Translations under genes and position numbers: made by a program
NCBI GenBank assembly: GCA_013138975.1
Contig: WTBR01000057.1
Location: 1-64,000, forward strand
DNA: 64,000 bases
Source of the DNA: Bacteroidales bacterium
Lineage (GTDB): Bacteria; Bacteroidota; Bacteroidia; Bacteroidales; UBA12077
Direction of reading: 5' to 3'
Part shown: positions 27,192 to 36,423 of the stretch, one piece after another
Layout of the letters: every line of letters begins with the position of its first letter
Numbering within the stretch: the first letter of the stretch is position 1
Notes under the pieces: generated by a model
Database searches by the model: none
Seen by the model: only the letters and a program-made list of their open reading frames with translations
What the model was told of the DNA's origin: nothing

Positions 27192-27785
27192 CTAATTTTC
27201 TATTCCGGATTTGGAATGTTCAAGGCAGATTTTTAAGTTTCGTTTTCCATTTTGTATAAAACTCTTTACTTTACCTTGTTCTATATTTAATTTATCAGAT
27301 ATTTCTTTATAACATTTCTTTTCGTAATAAAACAATAGTATGCATTCTTGCTGTTCTTGTTTTAATTTTTCAATACAGTTTTTAAGTTCATTTTCCAGGT
27401 TTGATTCCGGAGCTTCATCAATAGGGTGCAAAATCTCTGTCGATTCCATAAAATTTTCTTCAGAATATTCCTGAAGACGCTTTTTTTCGGTTTTCCTTTT
27501 ACGAATCTCCATTAAGCAATAGTTTTTTGTAAGCACATAAAGCCACGATTTGAAATTCTGTATTTCGAATTTAGGAATTTCAGTAATCAGAATCTCAAAT
27601 ATTTTACTCACTGCATCTTTACTTTCATCTCTATTATTTAAATATTTTAAACAAACACCATATACTAAATGGATATATATATTGTATAGTTCGCCTAATA
27701 TTTCAAGATTACCTGTACTCATAAATTGCTGTAGCAATTCAGATTCATCCCTTTTACTCTTATTTTTTGAAAAAATATCTTCCAC
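27192..27785 (-). CDS. ECF-type RNA polymerase sigma factor
   Basis: 197 residues. Region 2 has LYNIYIHLVYGVCLKYLNNR and IPKFEIQNFKSWLYVLTKNY; region 4 has KLKQEQQECILLFYYEKKCYKEI and a helix-turn-helix with EQGKVKSFIQNGKRNLK. No region 3 is present, as is normal for extracytoplasmic-function factors. It is first in an operon with the anti-sigma-like gene and is divergent from the VWA gene (127 bases), whose N-terminus is related to the anti-sigma-like protein. It probably drives one or both transcripts. Confidence 0.9.
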   Translation of the reverse strand: MEDIFSKNKSKRDESELLQQFMSTGNLEILGELYNIYIHLVYGVCLKYLNNRDESKDAVSKIFEILITEIPKFEIQNFKSWLYVLTKNYCLMEIRKRKTEKKRLQEYSEENFMESTEILHPIDEAPESNLENELKNCIEKLKQEQQECILLFYYEKKCYKEISDKLNIEQGKVKSFIQNGKRNLKICLEHSKSGIEN

Positions 27786-27912
27786 GTTATATTTTAAATA
27801 TCAGGCACTTATTAAATTTTAATAAAAAAGATGAAATATTTTTATGCATTTTTATTATTCCGTGCACCCTATAGGAAACGCAAATTATTAAATAATATAA
27901 AAACTTAAAGTT

Positions 27913-29766
27913 ATGAAAAAAAATGCAATTCTTATTTTGATTTTAGCAGTATTATTAAACTGTAGTCTTAGTGCTCGCACTATTAAAGGAACTGTAATCT
28001 CTTTAGAAGACAATTTGCCTATTCCAGCTGTATCAGTTGTATTAAAAACCAATCCTGGTATTAGAACAACCACTGATATTGATGGTATTTATTCTATTCA
28101 AGCCAATGACTATGATATTTTGGTTTTTAGCTTCGTTGGAATGAAAAACGAGGAGGTTAATGTTGGAACTAAAATAATTATTAATGTTGCTTTAGAATCT
28201 GAAGTATTAGAAATGGATGAAGTTGTTGTATTAGCATTTGGAGTAAAAAGGGATAAAAAAGCTTTAGGATATTCTACACAATCTACGGGTAGGATAAGTA
28301 GGCCTAAAAAAGAGTATGCAAATTATGCTGCACCAATTATATATATGCCCACTGAGGATTTTAATCGTGAGGGTTATTCAGCAATTCACGAGAATGGTTA
28401 TAAAGAGGCCATAAAAACTCCACTTTCAACATTCTCTATTGATGTAGATGCTGCTTCATACAGTAACATGCGTCGATTCCTTAATAATGGACAAAAACCA
28501 CCAATGGATGCAATTCGTATCGAAGAAATGATAAATTATTTTAACTACGATTATCCACAACCTGATAACGGACATCCTTTCGCAATAATTCAGGAATTGG
28601 CTAATTGTCCTTGGAATAATGAAAATATGTTATTGCATATTGGTTTGCAAGGAGAAAAAATAGCTATGGATAATCTTCCTGCTTCAAACATTGTGTTTTT
28701 AATTGATGTATCAGGATCAATGAGTTCTCCGGATAAACTTCCATTACTAAAAAAAGCATTTAAAATGTTGGTATCTCAATTACGCAAAGAAGATCGTGTT
28801 GCAATCGTTGTTTATGCAGGTAATTCAGGATTAGTTTTACCATCAACTTCAGGAACTCAGAAACAAACAATAATAAACTCTTTGGAAAAATTACAATCGG
28901 GTGGATCTACAGCAGGAGCAGCAGGATTAAAACTAGCTTATAAAGTAGCCGCAGAAAATTTTATTGAAGACGGGAACAACCGAATAATTTTGGCTACCGA
29001 TGGCGATTTTAATGTAGGACAATCAAGTAATGCCGAAATGGAACGATTAATCGAAAAAGAGCGTGAAAGAGGTACTTTTATTTCTGTACTTGGTTTTGGA
29101 ACAGGAAACTACATGGACGACAAAATGGAAACAATTGCCGACAAAGGAAATGGAAACTACGCTTATATCGATAACATTATGGAGGCTAAAAAAGTATTGG
29201 TTAACGAGTTTGGCGGAACATTATTTACAATAGCTAAAGATGTTAAAATACAAATTGAGTTTAATCCTCAGATTGTTGAATCGTATCGACTAATTGGTTA
29301 CGAAAATCGTTTGCTTAACGATGAAGATTTTGAAGATGATAAAAAAGATGCTGGTGAATTAGGTTCAGGACATACCGTAACAGCTTTGTACGAAATAAAG
29401 TTAGCAAATACAGGATCGTTAAAAAAGAACGATTTAAAATACCAAACAGCAAAACTTAATACTTTAGCTAAAGAAGGTGACGAGCTTGCAACGGTAAAAT
29501 TCAGATACAAAAAACCAAAGGGAACAAAGAGTATATTGCTGGAAGAAATTATTCCTTACACAAATAACTATGCCAATGACATGTCCGATAATTTTAGGTT
29601 CTCAGCAGCTGTAGCAGGTTTTGGAATGCTACTTCGCAACTCAGAATATAAAGGAAACACTACACATAAATCAATAATTGATTTAGCAACAAATGCTAAA
29701 GGAAAAGATCAGGAAGGTTACCGAAGCGAATTTATTCAGTTAATTAAACTTGCTGATCATTTATAA
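27913..29766 (+). CDS. Exported von Willebrand factor A protein with carboxypeptidase-regulatory-like N-terminus
   Basis: 617 residues. A signal peptide covers about 1-21 (NAILILILAVLLNCSLSART). A carboxypeptidase-regulatory-like domain follows to about 95, then LEMDEVVVLAFGVKRDKKAL, nearly the same signature as in the neighbouring anti-sigma-like protein. The YfbK-type VWA protein follows: TFSIDVDAASYSNMRRFLNN, the metal-binding site IVFLIDVSGSMSSPDK (DxSxS), ATDGDFNVGQS, and a C-terminal region ending YRSEFIQLIKLAD. VWA domains bind protein partners through a metal ion. The protein is probably periplasmic or surface-attached and under control of the adjacent sigma factor. Confidence 0.85.
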   Translation: MKKNAILILILAVLLNCSLSARTIKGTVISLEDNLPIPAVSVVLKTNPGIRTTTDIDGIYSIQANDYDILVFSFVGMKNEEVNVGTKIIINVALESEVLEMDEVVVLAFGVKRDKKALGYSTQSTGRISRPKKEYANYAAPIIYMPTEDFNREGYSAIHENGYKEAIKTPLSTFSIDVDAASYSNMRRFLNNGQKPPMDAIRIEEMINYFNYDYPQPDNGHPFAIIQELANCPWNNENMLLHIGLQGEKIAMDNLPASNIVFLIDVSGSMSSPDKLPLLKKAFKMLVSQLRKEDRVAIVVYAGNSGLVLPSTSGTQKQTIINSLEKLQSGGSTAGAAGLKLAYKVAAENFIEDGNNRIILATDGDFNVGQSSNAEMERLIEKERERGTFISVLGFGTGNYMDDKMETIADKGNGNYAYIDNIMEAKKVLVNEFGGTLFTIAKDVKIQIEFNPQIVESYRLIGYENRLLNDEDFEDDKKDAGELGSGHTVTALYEIKLANTGSLKKNDLKYQTAKLNTLAKEGDELATVKFRYKKPKGTKSILLEEIIPYTNNYANDMSDNFRFSAAVAGFGMLLRNSEYKGNTTHKSIIDLATNAKGKDQEGYRSEFIQLIKLADHL

Positions 29767-29782
29767 ATAAGAATATAGTATC

Positions 29783-29833
29783 AAGTATCAAGAATCAAGA
29801 AAAACATAGGTATTGTCTTGAATCTTGATACTT
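29783..29833 (+). terminator. Hairpin after the VWA gene
   Basis: A 17-bp arm at 29783-29799 (AAGTATCAAGAATCAAG) pairs with 29817-29833 with one mismatch. The stem is strong but is not followed by a T run. Confidence 0.5.
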
Positions 29834-29905
29834 GCATCTTCATACCGAAATGTCATTTTTTGTAATTATTTATCGCATAGCATGTAATACCAATTCTTCA
29901 TCAAA

Positions 29906-30148
29906 ATATCCGTCCAACGACTTGTTGGTTTATAATACTTTCTCCACAGGCTTGCCAGACTACTGTCAAGTCAAGCTTTAAGTTTCGGTTTGACCTGACA
30001 GAGTTTTTCAAACCTGTCAGAGTCTGGTATAAAACTCTGTCAGGTCATTCTGACTCTGTCAGGATTTCAACTGAAAAAGCATCGTTGACTTGACACTAGT
30101 TTATACAAACATCTCATTCTATTTAGTAGAATGGGATGTTTGTTTTTT
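29906..30148 (+). repeat. Dispersed repeat interrupted by ACTAGT-ended element, copy 3
   Basis: Outer parts 29906-29960 (AATATCCGTCCAACGACTTG, TTCTCCACAGGCTTGCC) and 30101-30148 match, in order, an uninterrupted copy at 30655-30755. Between them, 29961-30100 is the ACTAGT-ended element in inverted orientation (TGTCAAGTCAAGCTTTAAGT to CATCGTTGACTTGACACTAG). The right part ends in a terminator: CAAACATCTCATTCT, loop, AGAATGGGATGTTTG and six T (30106-30148). Confidence 0.7.
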
Positions 30149-31053
30149 ATTATGGAACAAAAGGGCAGGCAATGAAAACATTAATATTATTCTTCCAAAA
30201 AGGGGCTGTCCAAAAAGCTAAGCTTTAAACAAAAACATTTTGCCCCTTCGACAAGCTTAGGATGACACGAATCAGTGTGATAAGCTGATTAGCAGATGGT
30301 TGTTGTATTGAGCTCGTTGAAGTATAGACAGCTTTTTGTGCGGTCATCTGATTAAGTGAGTCGTACCACAGCTATTAGCTTAAACTACAAGCGAATGAAA
30401 ATTCACTTGCGGATATGAGGATACTAATAATTGCCACAGATTCACAGATTTTTAATGAATCATAATTATGGTAATGTGTCCAAAAATAGTTGGTGGATTT
30501 GTTAAAAATAATTTCTTATGATATTTTCTGGTTTATATAATCTGTGAATCTATGGCTTTTTTATAAAGTTAAAATTATGAATATTGCCACTGATTTGTTG
30601 CAAATTGATATTTGGTAAGGATAACTAAATATTAGTAATTGTTTTGCTTTTCAAAATATCCGTCCCACGGCTTGTTTATAATTCTTATCCACAGTCTAGC
30701 CTGGCTATAAAATAAACATTCTTTTTCATTATTAGAAAAGGAATGTCCGTTTGATAATTTATTACTATCATTGCACAATTTTTATTTTTACAGAAAGTAA
30801 TTTGTGTATTGATTTAGTTGAATAATGAATTAGAATAAGTGTTTCTAAGTTTATTAAAAAAATATTATGTATGTGATTTTTTATTTTTTAGTATGTATAC
30901 GAGATTATTGATTCTGCGAGAGTTGTATTAGTAGTTTGCAGTTACACAAAGTAGACATATGTGTAACTATAGCGCATGTAATTTTGTTGCGTGTAAAGCT
31001 AACCCGAAATATTATTGGCATTGAAGAAGAATAAATATTAAAAACCATATACT
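30149..31053. other. Long intergenic region with repeats and a GTTACACA hairpin
   Basis: It contains a GGGCTGTCCAAAAAGCT / CTTCGACAAGCTTAGGATGA repeat block (30198-30340), a partial GTACCACAGCTATTAGCTTA block (30363-30425), and the uninterrupted repeat copy at 30655-30755. An 8-bp inverted repeat, GTTACACA and TGTGTAAC around 11 bases, lies at 30941-30967. No gene is evident. Confidence 0.45.
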
Positions 31054-31601
31054 ATGAATTCAATCATAATTTCTTTACTTTCTTTCTGTTATCATTCTCG
31101 GTAATTCAAAAAAAAAATGTTTCAACTAACGAATATTCAGAGTTAAGAAATAGTGAAAAAAAATATTACTACACAGTTGAATCAAGTAAAGGAAAGAATA
31201 ATAACTTAATAAGTTTCATTACTGCAGGAATAAGTGTTATCTCAATTTTTATAGCATGGCTATCAGTTAAGCGTCAAATAAGTTCAGTTGAAAAAAATAT
31301 AATCCGAAATTTTGATTTAACTGAAATTTCAGAATTTCAGGAAGTCTTTGGAAAGATAATAGTTGAAATACTCAATGATGATAACGGTAAGTTAAGACAA
31401 ATTAACTATGTCTCAGATAAACATAAATTTTATGTTCATTCAATACTTCTTTATTTAGACCAAAACAATATGGAGGAAAAGATATTAATTAATCTTCTAC
31501 TAAAATTTAAGCGAGAATCTATAACAGACAAATCAAAATGGATTGATGAATTAATTTTTTGTGCTAAAAAAGTGATTCAAAATAAAAAGAAAAGAATATG
31601 A
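31054..31601 (+). pseudogene. Frameshifted small membrane protein upstream of the ATPase
   Basis: ATG at 31054 reads MNSIIISLLSFCYHSR and stops at 31102-31104. The +2 frame from about 31080 is open to 31601 and carries the rest: SVIQKKNVSTNEYSELRNSE, a membrane helix LISFITAGISVISIFIAWLS, then a soluble 100-residue tail. One indel in the CTTT-rich stretch at about 31074-31088 would join them into a protein of about 180 residues with a signal or anchor segment. The distal frame ends ATGA over the start of the ATPase, so the two were cotranslated. Either the gene is broken, or this is slippage or sequencing error. A ten-A run lies at 31108-31117. Confidence 0.6.
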
Positions 31602-33928
31602 ACTTAACATCAGTAGATAACTACACTTTAAAGGATTTACTTTTATACAATCCTTGGGATAAACAGAAAAGAACTTTGGAGCTGACAAGAATTTTTCCAG
31701 AAGAAATCTTTATCAAGGATTTGCTTATAACTCCATCAATTTTTACGGATTTAAAAGAAAATCTAGTTCAAAGAATTAATCCCAAAGACATGTTTTTTAA
31801 ACCATTTTATATTCTATCAGGATATAGTGGTAATGGTAAAACAACTTTTTTATATTGGTTCAAAGATCAAATTAAGCTTGAGAATTATTACTTTGAAATA
31901 ATTAATATCATTGATAAACACATTCAAATAGATAATGGTATAAAGCTTGTTCAAGCATCTTTAGTTAAAAAGTATTATAAAAGTTGTAATTCACGACCTA
32001 AGAAGAAAACTATAGATTTTATTTTAGAGAACGGCTCTGTTTATCGAGATTACTTGCAAGATGACATTGACAAACTTTCAGATTTGGGTAACAATTTTTA
32101 CGGAGAAGAATCGCCGGCTAATTGTAATGAAATAAATTCATTTTTAGAAGATATTTCTTTCGAGAAATTTTTAATAATATTTATGACCGATCAGGTTTTT
32201 GAATTTAAAGATAATCCAAGTTTAAAAAACAAAACCTCTTATGTTTATTGTTTCGATAATCTTGATGAGATAGATATGGAGTATATCAATCCGCAAATGT
32301 GGAAAGCAATCAAAGATCTATCAAGTACTATGGTAGCAATTTCAGAAGAAACAAGTCTTGATTTTGAATTCTCAAAAAAGATTACTTTTTTATTGGTATT
32401 TCGAGAAGCAAATATTGCTTGTGGTAGTGCACAATTAAACGATGCTATTGGGCATCAGGTTGACTATAAGCGTTTCATTTATACTGGTGGGGCAAAAGAA
32501 ATAATACTTGAAAGAGTAAAAAAATTCAATGGAATAAGAACCGAAAAAACTAAATTACTTATAGATTTCATTAATATTATTTGCCATGAGTATCTTTTTG
32601 ATTATTTTCTAATGCCACTTTTTAATTATGATTACCGATTAATATGTGAAGCCTTTGTGGCTTTTATTGAAGATGAAACCATTGATAACAAAAAATATCA
32701 GCTTTTATCAGTAACCATTGAACAATACAAAAGTATCCCAAATACATATAAATGTCTAAAACGAGGGATCTTCATTAATTCTTTTATACGTTTTTTTGCG
32801 AAAAATAACTACCTAAAGAAACTAGCTCCAACAAATAGAGAAGAAGAAAGAAATGAAAACTCAGCATATTGTAATAAAGCAAGACTTATGCTTACAGTTT
32901 TCTCTAATTTTTCTTTTCCCAATCCTAACGGATTTCCAATAGATGAAAGAGAACTAGACGAAATAAAACCAATTCAATTTTCCTTAAAAAAAGCTTATAA
33001 AATATGTAAGGTCTTTTTGAATAATTGTAGTGAATTCTTCGAGATACTTTCTGAACTTATTGACCTAAATAAATCAAGTTGGGCTCATTTAATAACTGTA
33101 TATGGTAAGAAAGCTAGCTGTGATGTTGAAACTTATAAGTTTGATTTCTCAGAAGAAATCAGTATTCTCGAAAGAATTGATAAGAATGAGATATCAAAAG
33201 ATGAAGATCAAAGAATTAGTAACATTTATATATCATTAAATGCATCTGCATATGTTTATTTAAGGCATATTATTCCTAATTTTGAATATATATCTGGATA
33301 TAAATCTCAGGAAAAAAAAATAGATTGGTACCTATTAAAACCATTAGTTCAATTAACAGACATTACTACTTTTTCCAAACAATCTGAATTTGAAGATAGA
33401 ACAGAATTTTATATACTATGGGAATTCGAGAAACAAATTAATATCGTTTATGATAAAGTGTATTTATATGCAAAAAACAATATGAATTTCTTTCAAAAGG
33501 TATTTAAGAATTATAGCAAAGAGGAATACTGTAAAACCAGTGATTACAATTTTAGAGGAGATTATGTGTCTCATAAGTTAATCCGTGAATCTAACATTCC
33601 CAAGAAAAGATATAGTTTTTTTATTTCTCGACTCATTTCAACTCATATAAATTATCTTGAGCATTTCAGACAATATATAACAAATGAAGGTTTTACGAAT
33701 ATTGAGTCAAATATTAATAAAAAGGACATGGCGATACCACAGAATAATACTAAAACTAAAATTAATAATTTTTTGCTAAAAAAAATTGAAAATTATATTG
33801 ATCTGTTAATTGAAGTTGATGATCCATCTTTAAAATCTGTATCAAAAAAATTAAAGGATGCTTTAAACATGGCTAAGCAAAAACCATCATATTGGATTAG
33901 TTGCAACCAAGCCCAGCACCCAACATAA
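31598..33928 (+). CDS. P-loop ATPase of unknown family, paired with a membrane protein
   Basis: 776 residues without signal peptide or membrane helix. Walker A is ILSGYSGNGKTTFLYWF at about residues 70-86, and the Walker B-like strand with acidic cluster is YVYCFDNLDEIDMEY near residue 220. A sensor-like strand FLLVFREANIACGS follows at about 263, where FRE is typical of STAND/KAP-like NTPases. The C-terminal 450 residues are helical and unrecognised. It overlaps the frameshifted membrane gene by 4 bases. A membrane-protein-plus-ATPase pair in an accessory island resembles anti-phage modules, but no known system was matched; that role is a guess. Confidence 0.65.
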   Translation: MNLTSVDNYTLKDLLLYNPWDKQKRTLELTRIFPEEIFIKDLLITPSIFTDLKENLVQRINPKDMFFKPFYILSGYSGNGKTTFLYWFKDQIKLENYYFEIINIIDKHIQIDNGIKLVQASLVKKYYKSCNSRPKKKTIDFILENGSVYRDYLQDDIDKLSDLGNNFYGEESPANCNEINSFLEDISFEKFLIIFMTDQVFEFKDNPSLKNKTSYVYCFDNLDEIDMEYINPQMWKAIKDLSSTMVAISEETSLDFEFSKKITFLLVFREANIACGSAQLNDAIGHQVDYKRFIYTGGAKEIILERVKKFNGIRTEKTKLLIDFINIICHEYLFDYFLMPLFNYDYRLICEAFVAFIEDETIDNKKYQLLSVTIEQYKSIPNTYKCLKRGIFINSFIRFFAKNNYLKKLAPTNREEERNENSAYCNKARLMLTVFSNFSFPNPNGFPIDERELDEIKPIQFSLKKAYKICKVFLNNCSEFFEILSELIDLNKSSWAHLITVYGKKASCDVETYKFDFSEEISILERIDKNEISKDEDQRISNIYISLNASAYVYLRHIIPNFEYISGYKSQEKKIDWYLLKPLVQLTDITTFSKQSEFEDRTEFYILWEFEKQINIVYDKVYLYAKNNMNFFQKVFKNYSKEEYCKTSDYNFRGDYVSHKLIRESNIPKKRYSFFISRLISTHINYLEHFRQYITNEGFTNIESNINKKDMAIPQNNTKTKINNFLLKKIENYIDLLIEVDDPSLKSVSKKLKDALNMAKQKPSYWISCNQAQHPT

Positions 33929-34228
33929 AATATAATACATCTGGTGGATAGTGCTAAATGTGAATATAATAGTAGTAAATTGAAAATCTGGAGCGTTGAA
34001 ATGCTAAACGCACCAAATTCAAACTGTCTAAAAACTCCCTTTATGCTTTCTAACGCTTCGTATAAATTTTGTTTTTTATGTTTAATTTATGTTCATATCG
34101 TGCTTGAAAATATTTTGTAAAATCCATAATTTAATTTTCACACTACATTCAAACATTCCTTAAAAAGCTTAAAATGTCTGAATTTTGATCTAAATTTATA
34201 CACTGAAGCAGTTTTTAGACAAACTGCC
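33929..34228 (+). repeat. Cassette-boundary repeat R0 (right module only)
   Basis: From about 34098 the sequence GCTTGAAAATATTTTGTAAA through CACTACATTCAAACATTCC, AAAATGTCTGAATTTTGATC and GAAGCAGTTTTTAGACAAAC leads to CTGCC|GTTATAG. It matches the right halves of R1 and R3 closely. The left half, with AAGCATCGTTTTCGG, is absent. 33929-34097 shows nothing I can name. Confidence 0.65.
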
Positions 34229-34259
34229 GTTATAGAGCCTTTTGCAAAACGATACGAGA

Positions 34260-35336
34260 ATGAGAATAATTCTGACAATTTCAATTTTTATATTCCTAAT
34301 TTATTCTGCAACTGGACAGGTAAATAATCTGCAAACGAAACGGATAAATGATGAATATTCATGGAGAACTCTTTCAAATGCACAGCTTGACAGCTTTTAC
34401 TTTAATCTTCAACCAATTCAGCAATCAAATTACAAAGTTCATCTACGAATTTCTCTAACAGGTCAAATTGTTGACCTTTATAGCTCTAACATAAATGTTT
34501 TTCAAGGTTCTCTGACAAATTATATTTCAGAATATAAATCAGTAAAGGACAAAAGTATTGGATACGAACAAAGTAAACAATACCAATATATATTTGAGAA
34601 ATTAATACTTAATCCTGCTGTAGTTGAACAAATGGTTCAAAGAATAATAAAAACAGGACAACCTGAAATCCCAACAGACACTCTAATCACTGCATGGAAT
34701 CATTTATTTTTACATTGCAATACTCTAAATTTTGAGTTTAACCAAAATGGAAAATATTGCCAACAAAGTTTCCATTGTCCTTGGGGGCAAGAAGATACAG
34801 TTCAATTTAGAAATATAATTTTAGAAAACTATAATTCCTTAAAGGCTGAATTCCAACTTGATTCTCTTTATAAAGAATTTGAGACTAAATTGACAAAAGG
34901 AAAAACATATTCAAAAGACGGACATATAATGATGTATTTATTCACTGAAAAGCAATCTGAGAACTGGAAGAAAAATCAACCAGTTAGGGATTATTTGAAA
35001 TCCGTGAAAGATACAATTGACAATAATTTAGAAACAGAATTATCTAAGAAAGAAATTCAATTAGATGATATAGATTGCTTTGATGATTATTTGTTAATTT
35101 TTGGGAAAAACGGAAAATTAAAAAAAGTAAATGTTCTATACTATAAACCCAAATTAAAAGACGGGCTTATTTATTACATAGAAGACAAAAGAGAAATTCG
35201 AAAATGCAAAAAGAAAATTAGGAATATATTTGAGAATATTGACTTGAGTTATCTTGATTTAAAATATGAAATTCAAAGGGTTTTTAGTTTTAATAATAAA
35301 AATGAATATCAATTAAGAGATGAAACAAATTATTAG
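34260..35336 (+). CDS. Hypothetical exported protein, cassette unit 1
   Basis: 358 residues from the ATG at 34260. The frame opens earlier at a TTG (34242), but the ATG gives a clean signal peptide (RIILTISIFIFLIYSATGQ), so it is preferred. The mature protein is mixed alpha/beta with many Lys, Gln and Asn and no family I recognise. It forms a cassette-like unit: GTTATAGAGC lies 22 bases before it (34229) and GCCCTATAAC, its reverse complement but for one base, lies 7 bases after the stop (35344). No promoter was identified inside the unit. Confidence 0.65.
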   Translation: MRIILTISIFIFLIYSATGQVNNLQTKRINDEYSWRTLSNAQLDSFYFNLQPIQQSNYKVHLRISLTGQIVDLYSSNINVFQGSLTNYISEYKSVKDKSIGYEQSKQYQYIFEKLILNPAVVEQMVQRIIKTGQPEIPTDTLITAWNHLFLHCNTLNFEFNQNGKYCQQSFHCPWGQEDTVQFRNIILENYNSLKAEFQLDSLYKEFETKLTKGKTYSKDGHIMMYLFTEKQSENWKKNQPVRDYLKSVKDTIDNNLETELSKKEIQLDDIDCFDDYLLIFGKNGKLKKVNVLYYKPKLKDGLIYYIEDKREIRKCKKKIRNIFENIDLSYLDLKYEIQRVFSFNNKNEYQLRDETNY

Positions 35337-35343
35337 ATAAAAC

Positions 35344-35659
35344 GCCCTATAACAATTAAGTATCGTTTTCGGTTTCCCCGAATATCCCACAAGCGGTACA
35401 GGTTATGCTTTATGTTGAACTTACCTCGATTTAAACCGGAATTCCAATATTGAAAAACTATCAGGAAAGCATGCTTTCTAATGATTTTTATAATCTTTGG
35501 CTTTTCAATCTCATTTTAAGCCCATATGTTGTCCAAAAATATTTTGCAAAATCTATAATTTAATTTTTACCCTACATTTAAACATGCCTTAAAAAGCTTA
35601 AAAGTGTCTGAATTTTGATCTAAATTTATACACTGAAGCAGTTTTTAGACAAACTGCTG
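35344..35659 (+). repeat. Cassette-boundary repeat R1
   Basis: About 316 bp, from GCCCTATAAC to CTGCT|GTTATGCAC. The left module has AATTAAGTATCGTTTTCGG and CTCGATTTAAACCGGAATTC; the middle has ATCAGGAAAGCATGCTTTC; the right module runs from TATTTTGCAAAATCTATAAT to AGCAGTTTTTAGACAAACTG. It is present in the same form at R3. A short hairpin GCAGTTT-TTAGAC-AAACTGC sits at the right border. Confidence 0.75.
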
Positions 35660-35696
35660 TTATGCACAATGTTTATGATAGAAACGGCAACATGAT

Positions 35697-35948
35697 ATGA
35701 AAAAAAGTAAACAGATAACTATTAAGAGACTTCAAATTTATGACAGGATAAGCTATTCTTCATTAATTGTAGCAGTGGTTTTAGCTATGATCAGAAGTTT
35801 GATAAAGAATCATCTCTCTGTTGAAGTAATAAAAATTTCATTATATGTTTCAGTATTTCTTGGATTAGTTTTTATCATATTTGCTTTATTGAAATTTATT
35901 GAGAAGAAAAAAATAGAGCGAAAGACATCAAACTATGATAATTTTTAG
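35697..35948 (+). CDS. Small two-helix membrane protein, cassette unit 2
   Basis: 83 residues. A basic N-terminus is followed by helix YSSLIVAVVLAMIRSLI (about 22-38) and a second helix SLYVSVFLGLVFIIFALLKF (about 49-68), then a lysine-rich tail. No family is recognised. It occupies its own unit: GTTATGCAC at 35659-35667 before the gene and its exact reverse complement GTGCATAAC at 36008-36016 after it. Expression and function are unknown. Confidence 0.55.
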   Translation: MKKSKQITIKRLQIYDRISYSSLIVAVVLAMIRSLIKNHLSVEVIKISLYVSVFLGLVFIIFALLKFIEKKKIERKTSNYDNF

Positions 35949-36007
35949 ATTAATTTAATAAGTTCTAACTTAATTATATTTGACAATAACGAAAGTAGTT
36001 AAACACA

Positions 36008-36126
36008 GTGCATAACACTTAAGCATCGTTTTCGGTTTTTCCGAATATCCCGTAAAGCGAGACAGGTAGTGCTTTATGTTGCACTAAACCCGGATTAAAC
36101 CAGAGCCGTTTTTGGACAAACTGCCG
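36008..36126 (+). repeat. Cassette-boundary repeat R2 (compact, 119 bp)
   Basis: From GTGCATAAC through ACTTAAGCATCGTTTTCGG, ATCCCGTAAAGCGAGACAGG, TGCTTTATGTTGCAC and GAGCCGTTTTTGGACAAACT to CTGCC|GTTATAAAA. This is the shortest boundary and falls within the usual size of integron attC sites (about 57-141 bp). It lacks the 190-base middle part of R1 and R3. Confidence 0.75.
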
Positions 36127-36156
36127 TTATAAAATATGATTGCTCTAGTGCTAGGA

Positions 36157-36187
36157 TTGAAAGGAAGTAAATAAAATTGTATTTTTG
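36157..36187 (+). promoter_or_regulatory. Promoter of the first toxin-antitoxin pair
   Basis: TTG at 36157-36159, 20 bases, then TATTTTTG at 36180-36187. This fits the Bacteroidota primary sigma consensus (TTG, 19-21 bases, TAnnTTTG) exactly, 14 bases before the antitoxin ATG. The promoter lies inside the cassette unit, downstream of R2. Confidence 0.7.
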
Positions 36188-36201
36188 TAAAAAAAGAAGT
36201 T

Positions 36202-36423
36202 ATGAATATTCAAGCAGAAAAAATAGAACTAGTAAAAATGATACTAGAGACAGATAATCCAAGTATTCTCAACTCGATAAAGAAAATACTAAAGAGAGAA
36301 TCAAAAAAGGACTTTTGGGATACTTTACCTCAGTCTCAAAGGGAAGAGATTATGAAAGGAATTGAAGAAATTGAAAATGGAGAAATAGTGGATTATGAAG
36401 ATTTTATAAAGAAACATAAATAA
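36202..36423 (+). CDS. Antitoxin of a type II toxin-antitoxin pair
   Basis: 73 residues. A helical N-terminus (KIELVKMILETDNPSILNSI) and the C-terminal tail FWDTLPQSQREEIMKGIEEI, ending in GEIVDYEDFIKKHK, match the small addiction-module antitoxins that accompany ParE/RelE toxins in Bacteroidota. The tail is the part expected to wrap the toxin. The toxin ATG overlaps its stop codon (TAATG), so the two are coupled. A canonical promoter lies just upstream. A second, related pair is at 38260-38797. Confidence 0.85.
   Translation: MNIQAEKIELVKMILETDNPSILNSIKKILKRESKKDFWDTLPQSQREEIMKGIEEIENGEIVDYEDFIKKHK

Noticed and set aside
31131..31601. Independent gene starting inside the frameshifted membrane protein
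   Set aside because: No ATG, GTG or TTG with a plausible leader occurs early in that frame; the ATG at 31054 supplies the expected hydrophobic start in another frame.
34242..34259. TTG start for the cassette unit 1 protein
   Set aside because: The ATG at 34260 gives a clean signal peptide; the upstream six codons do not look like part of it.
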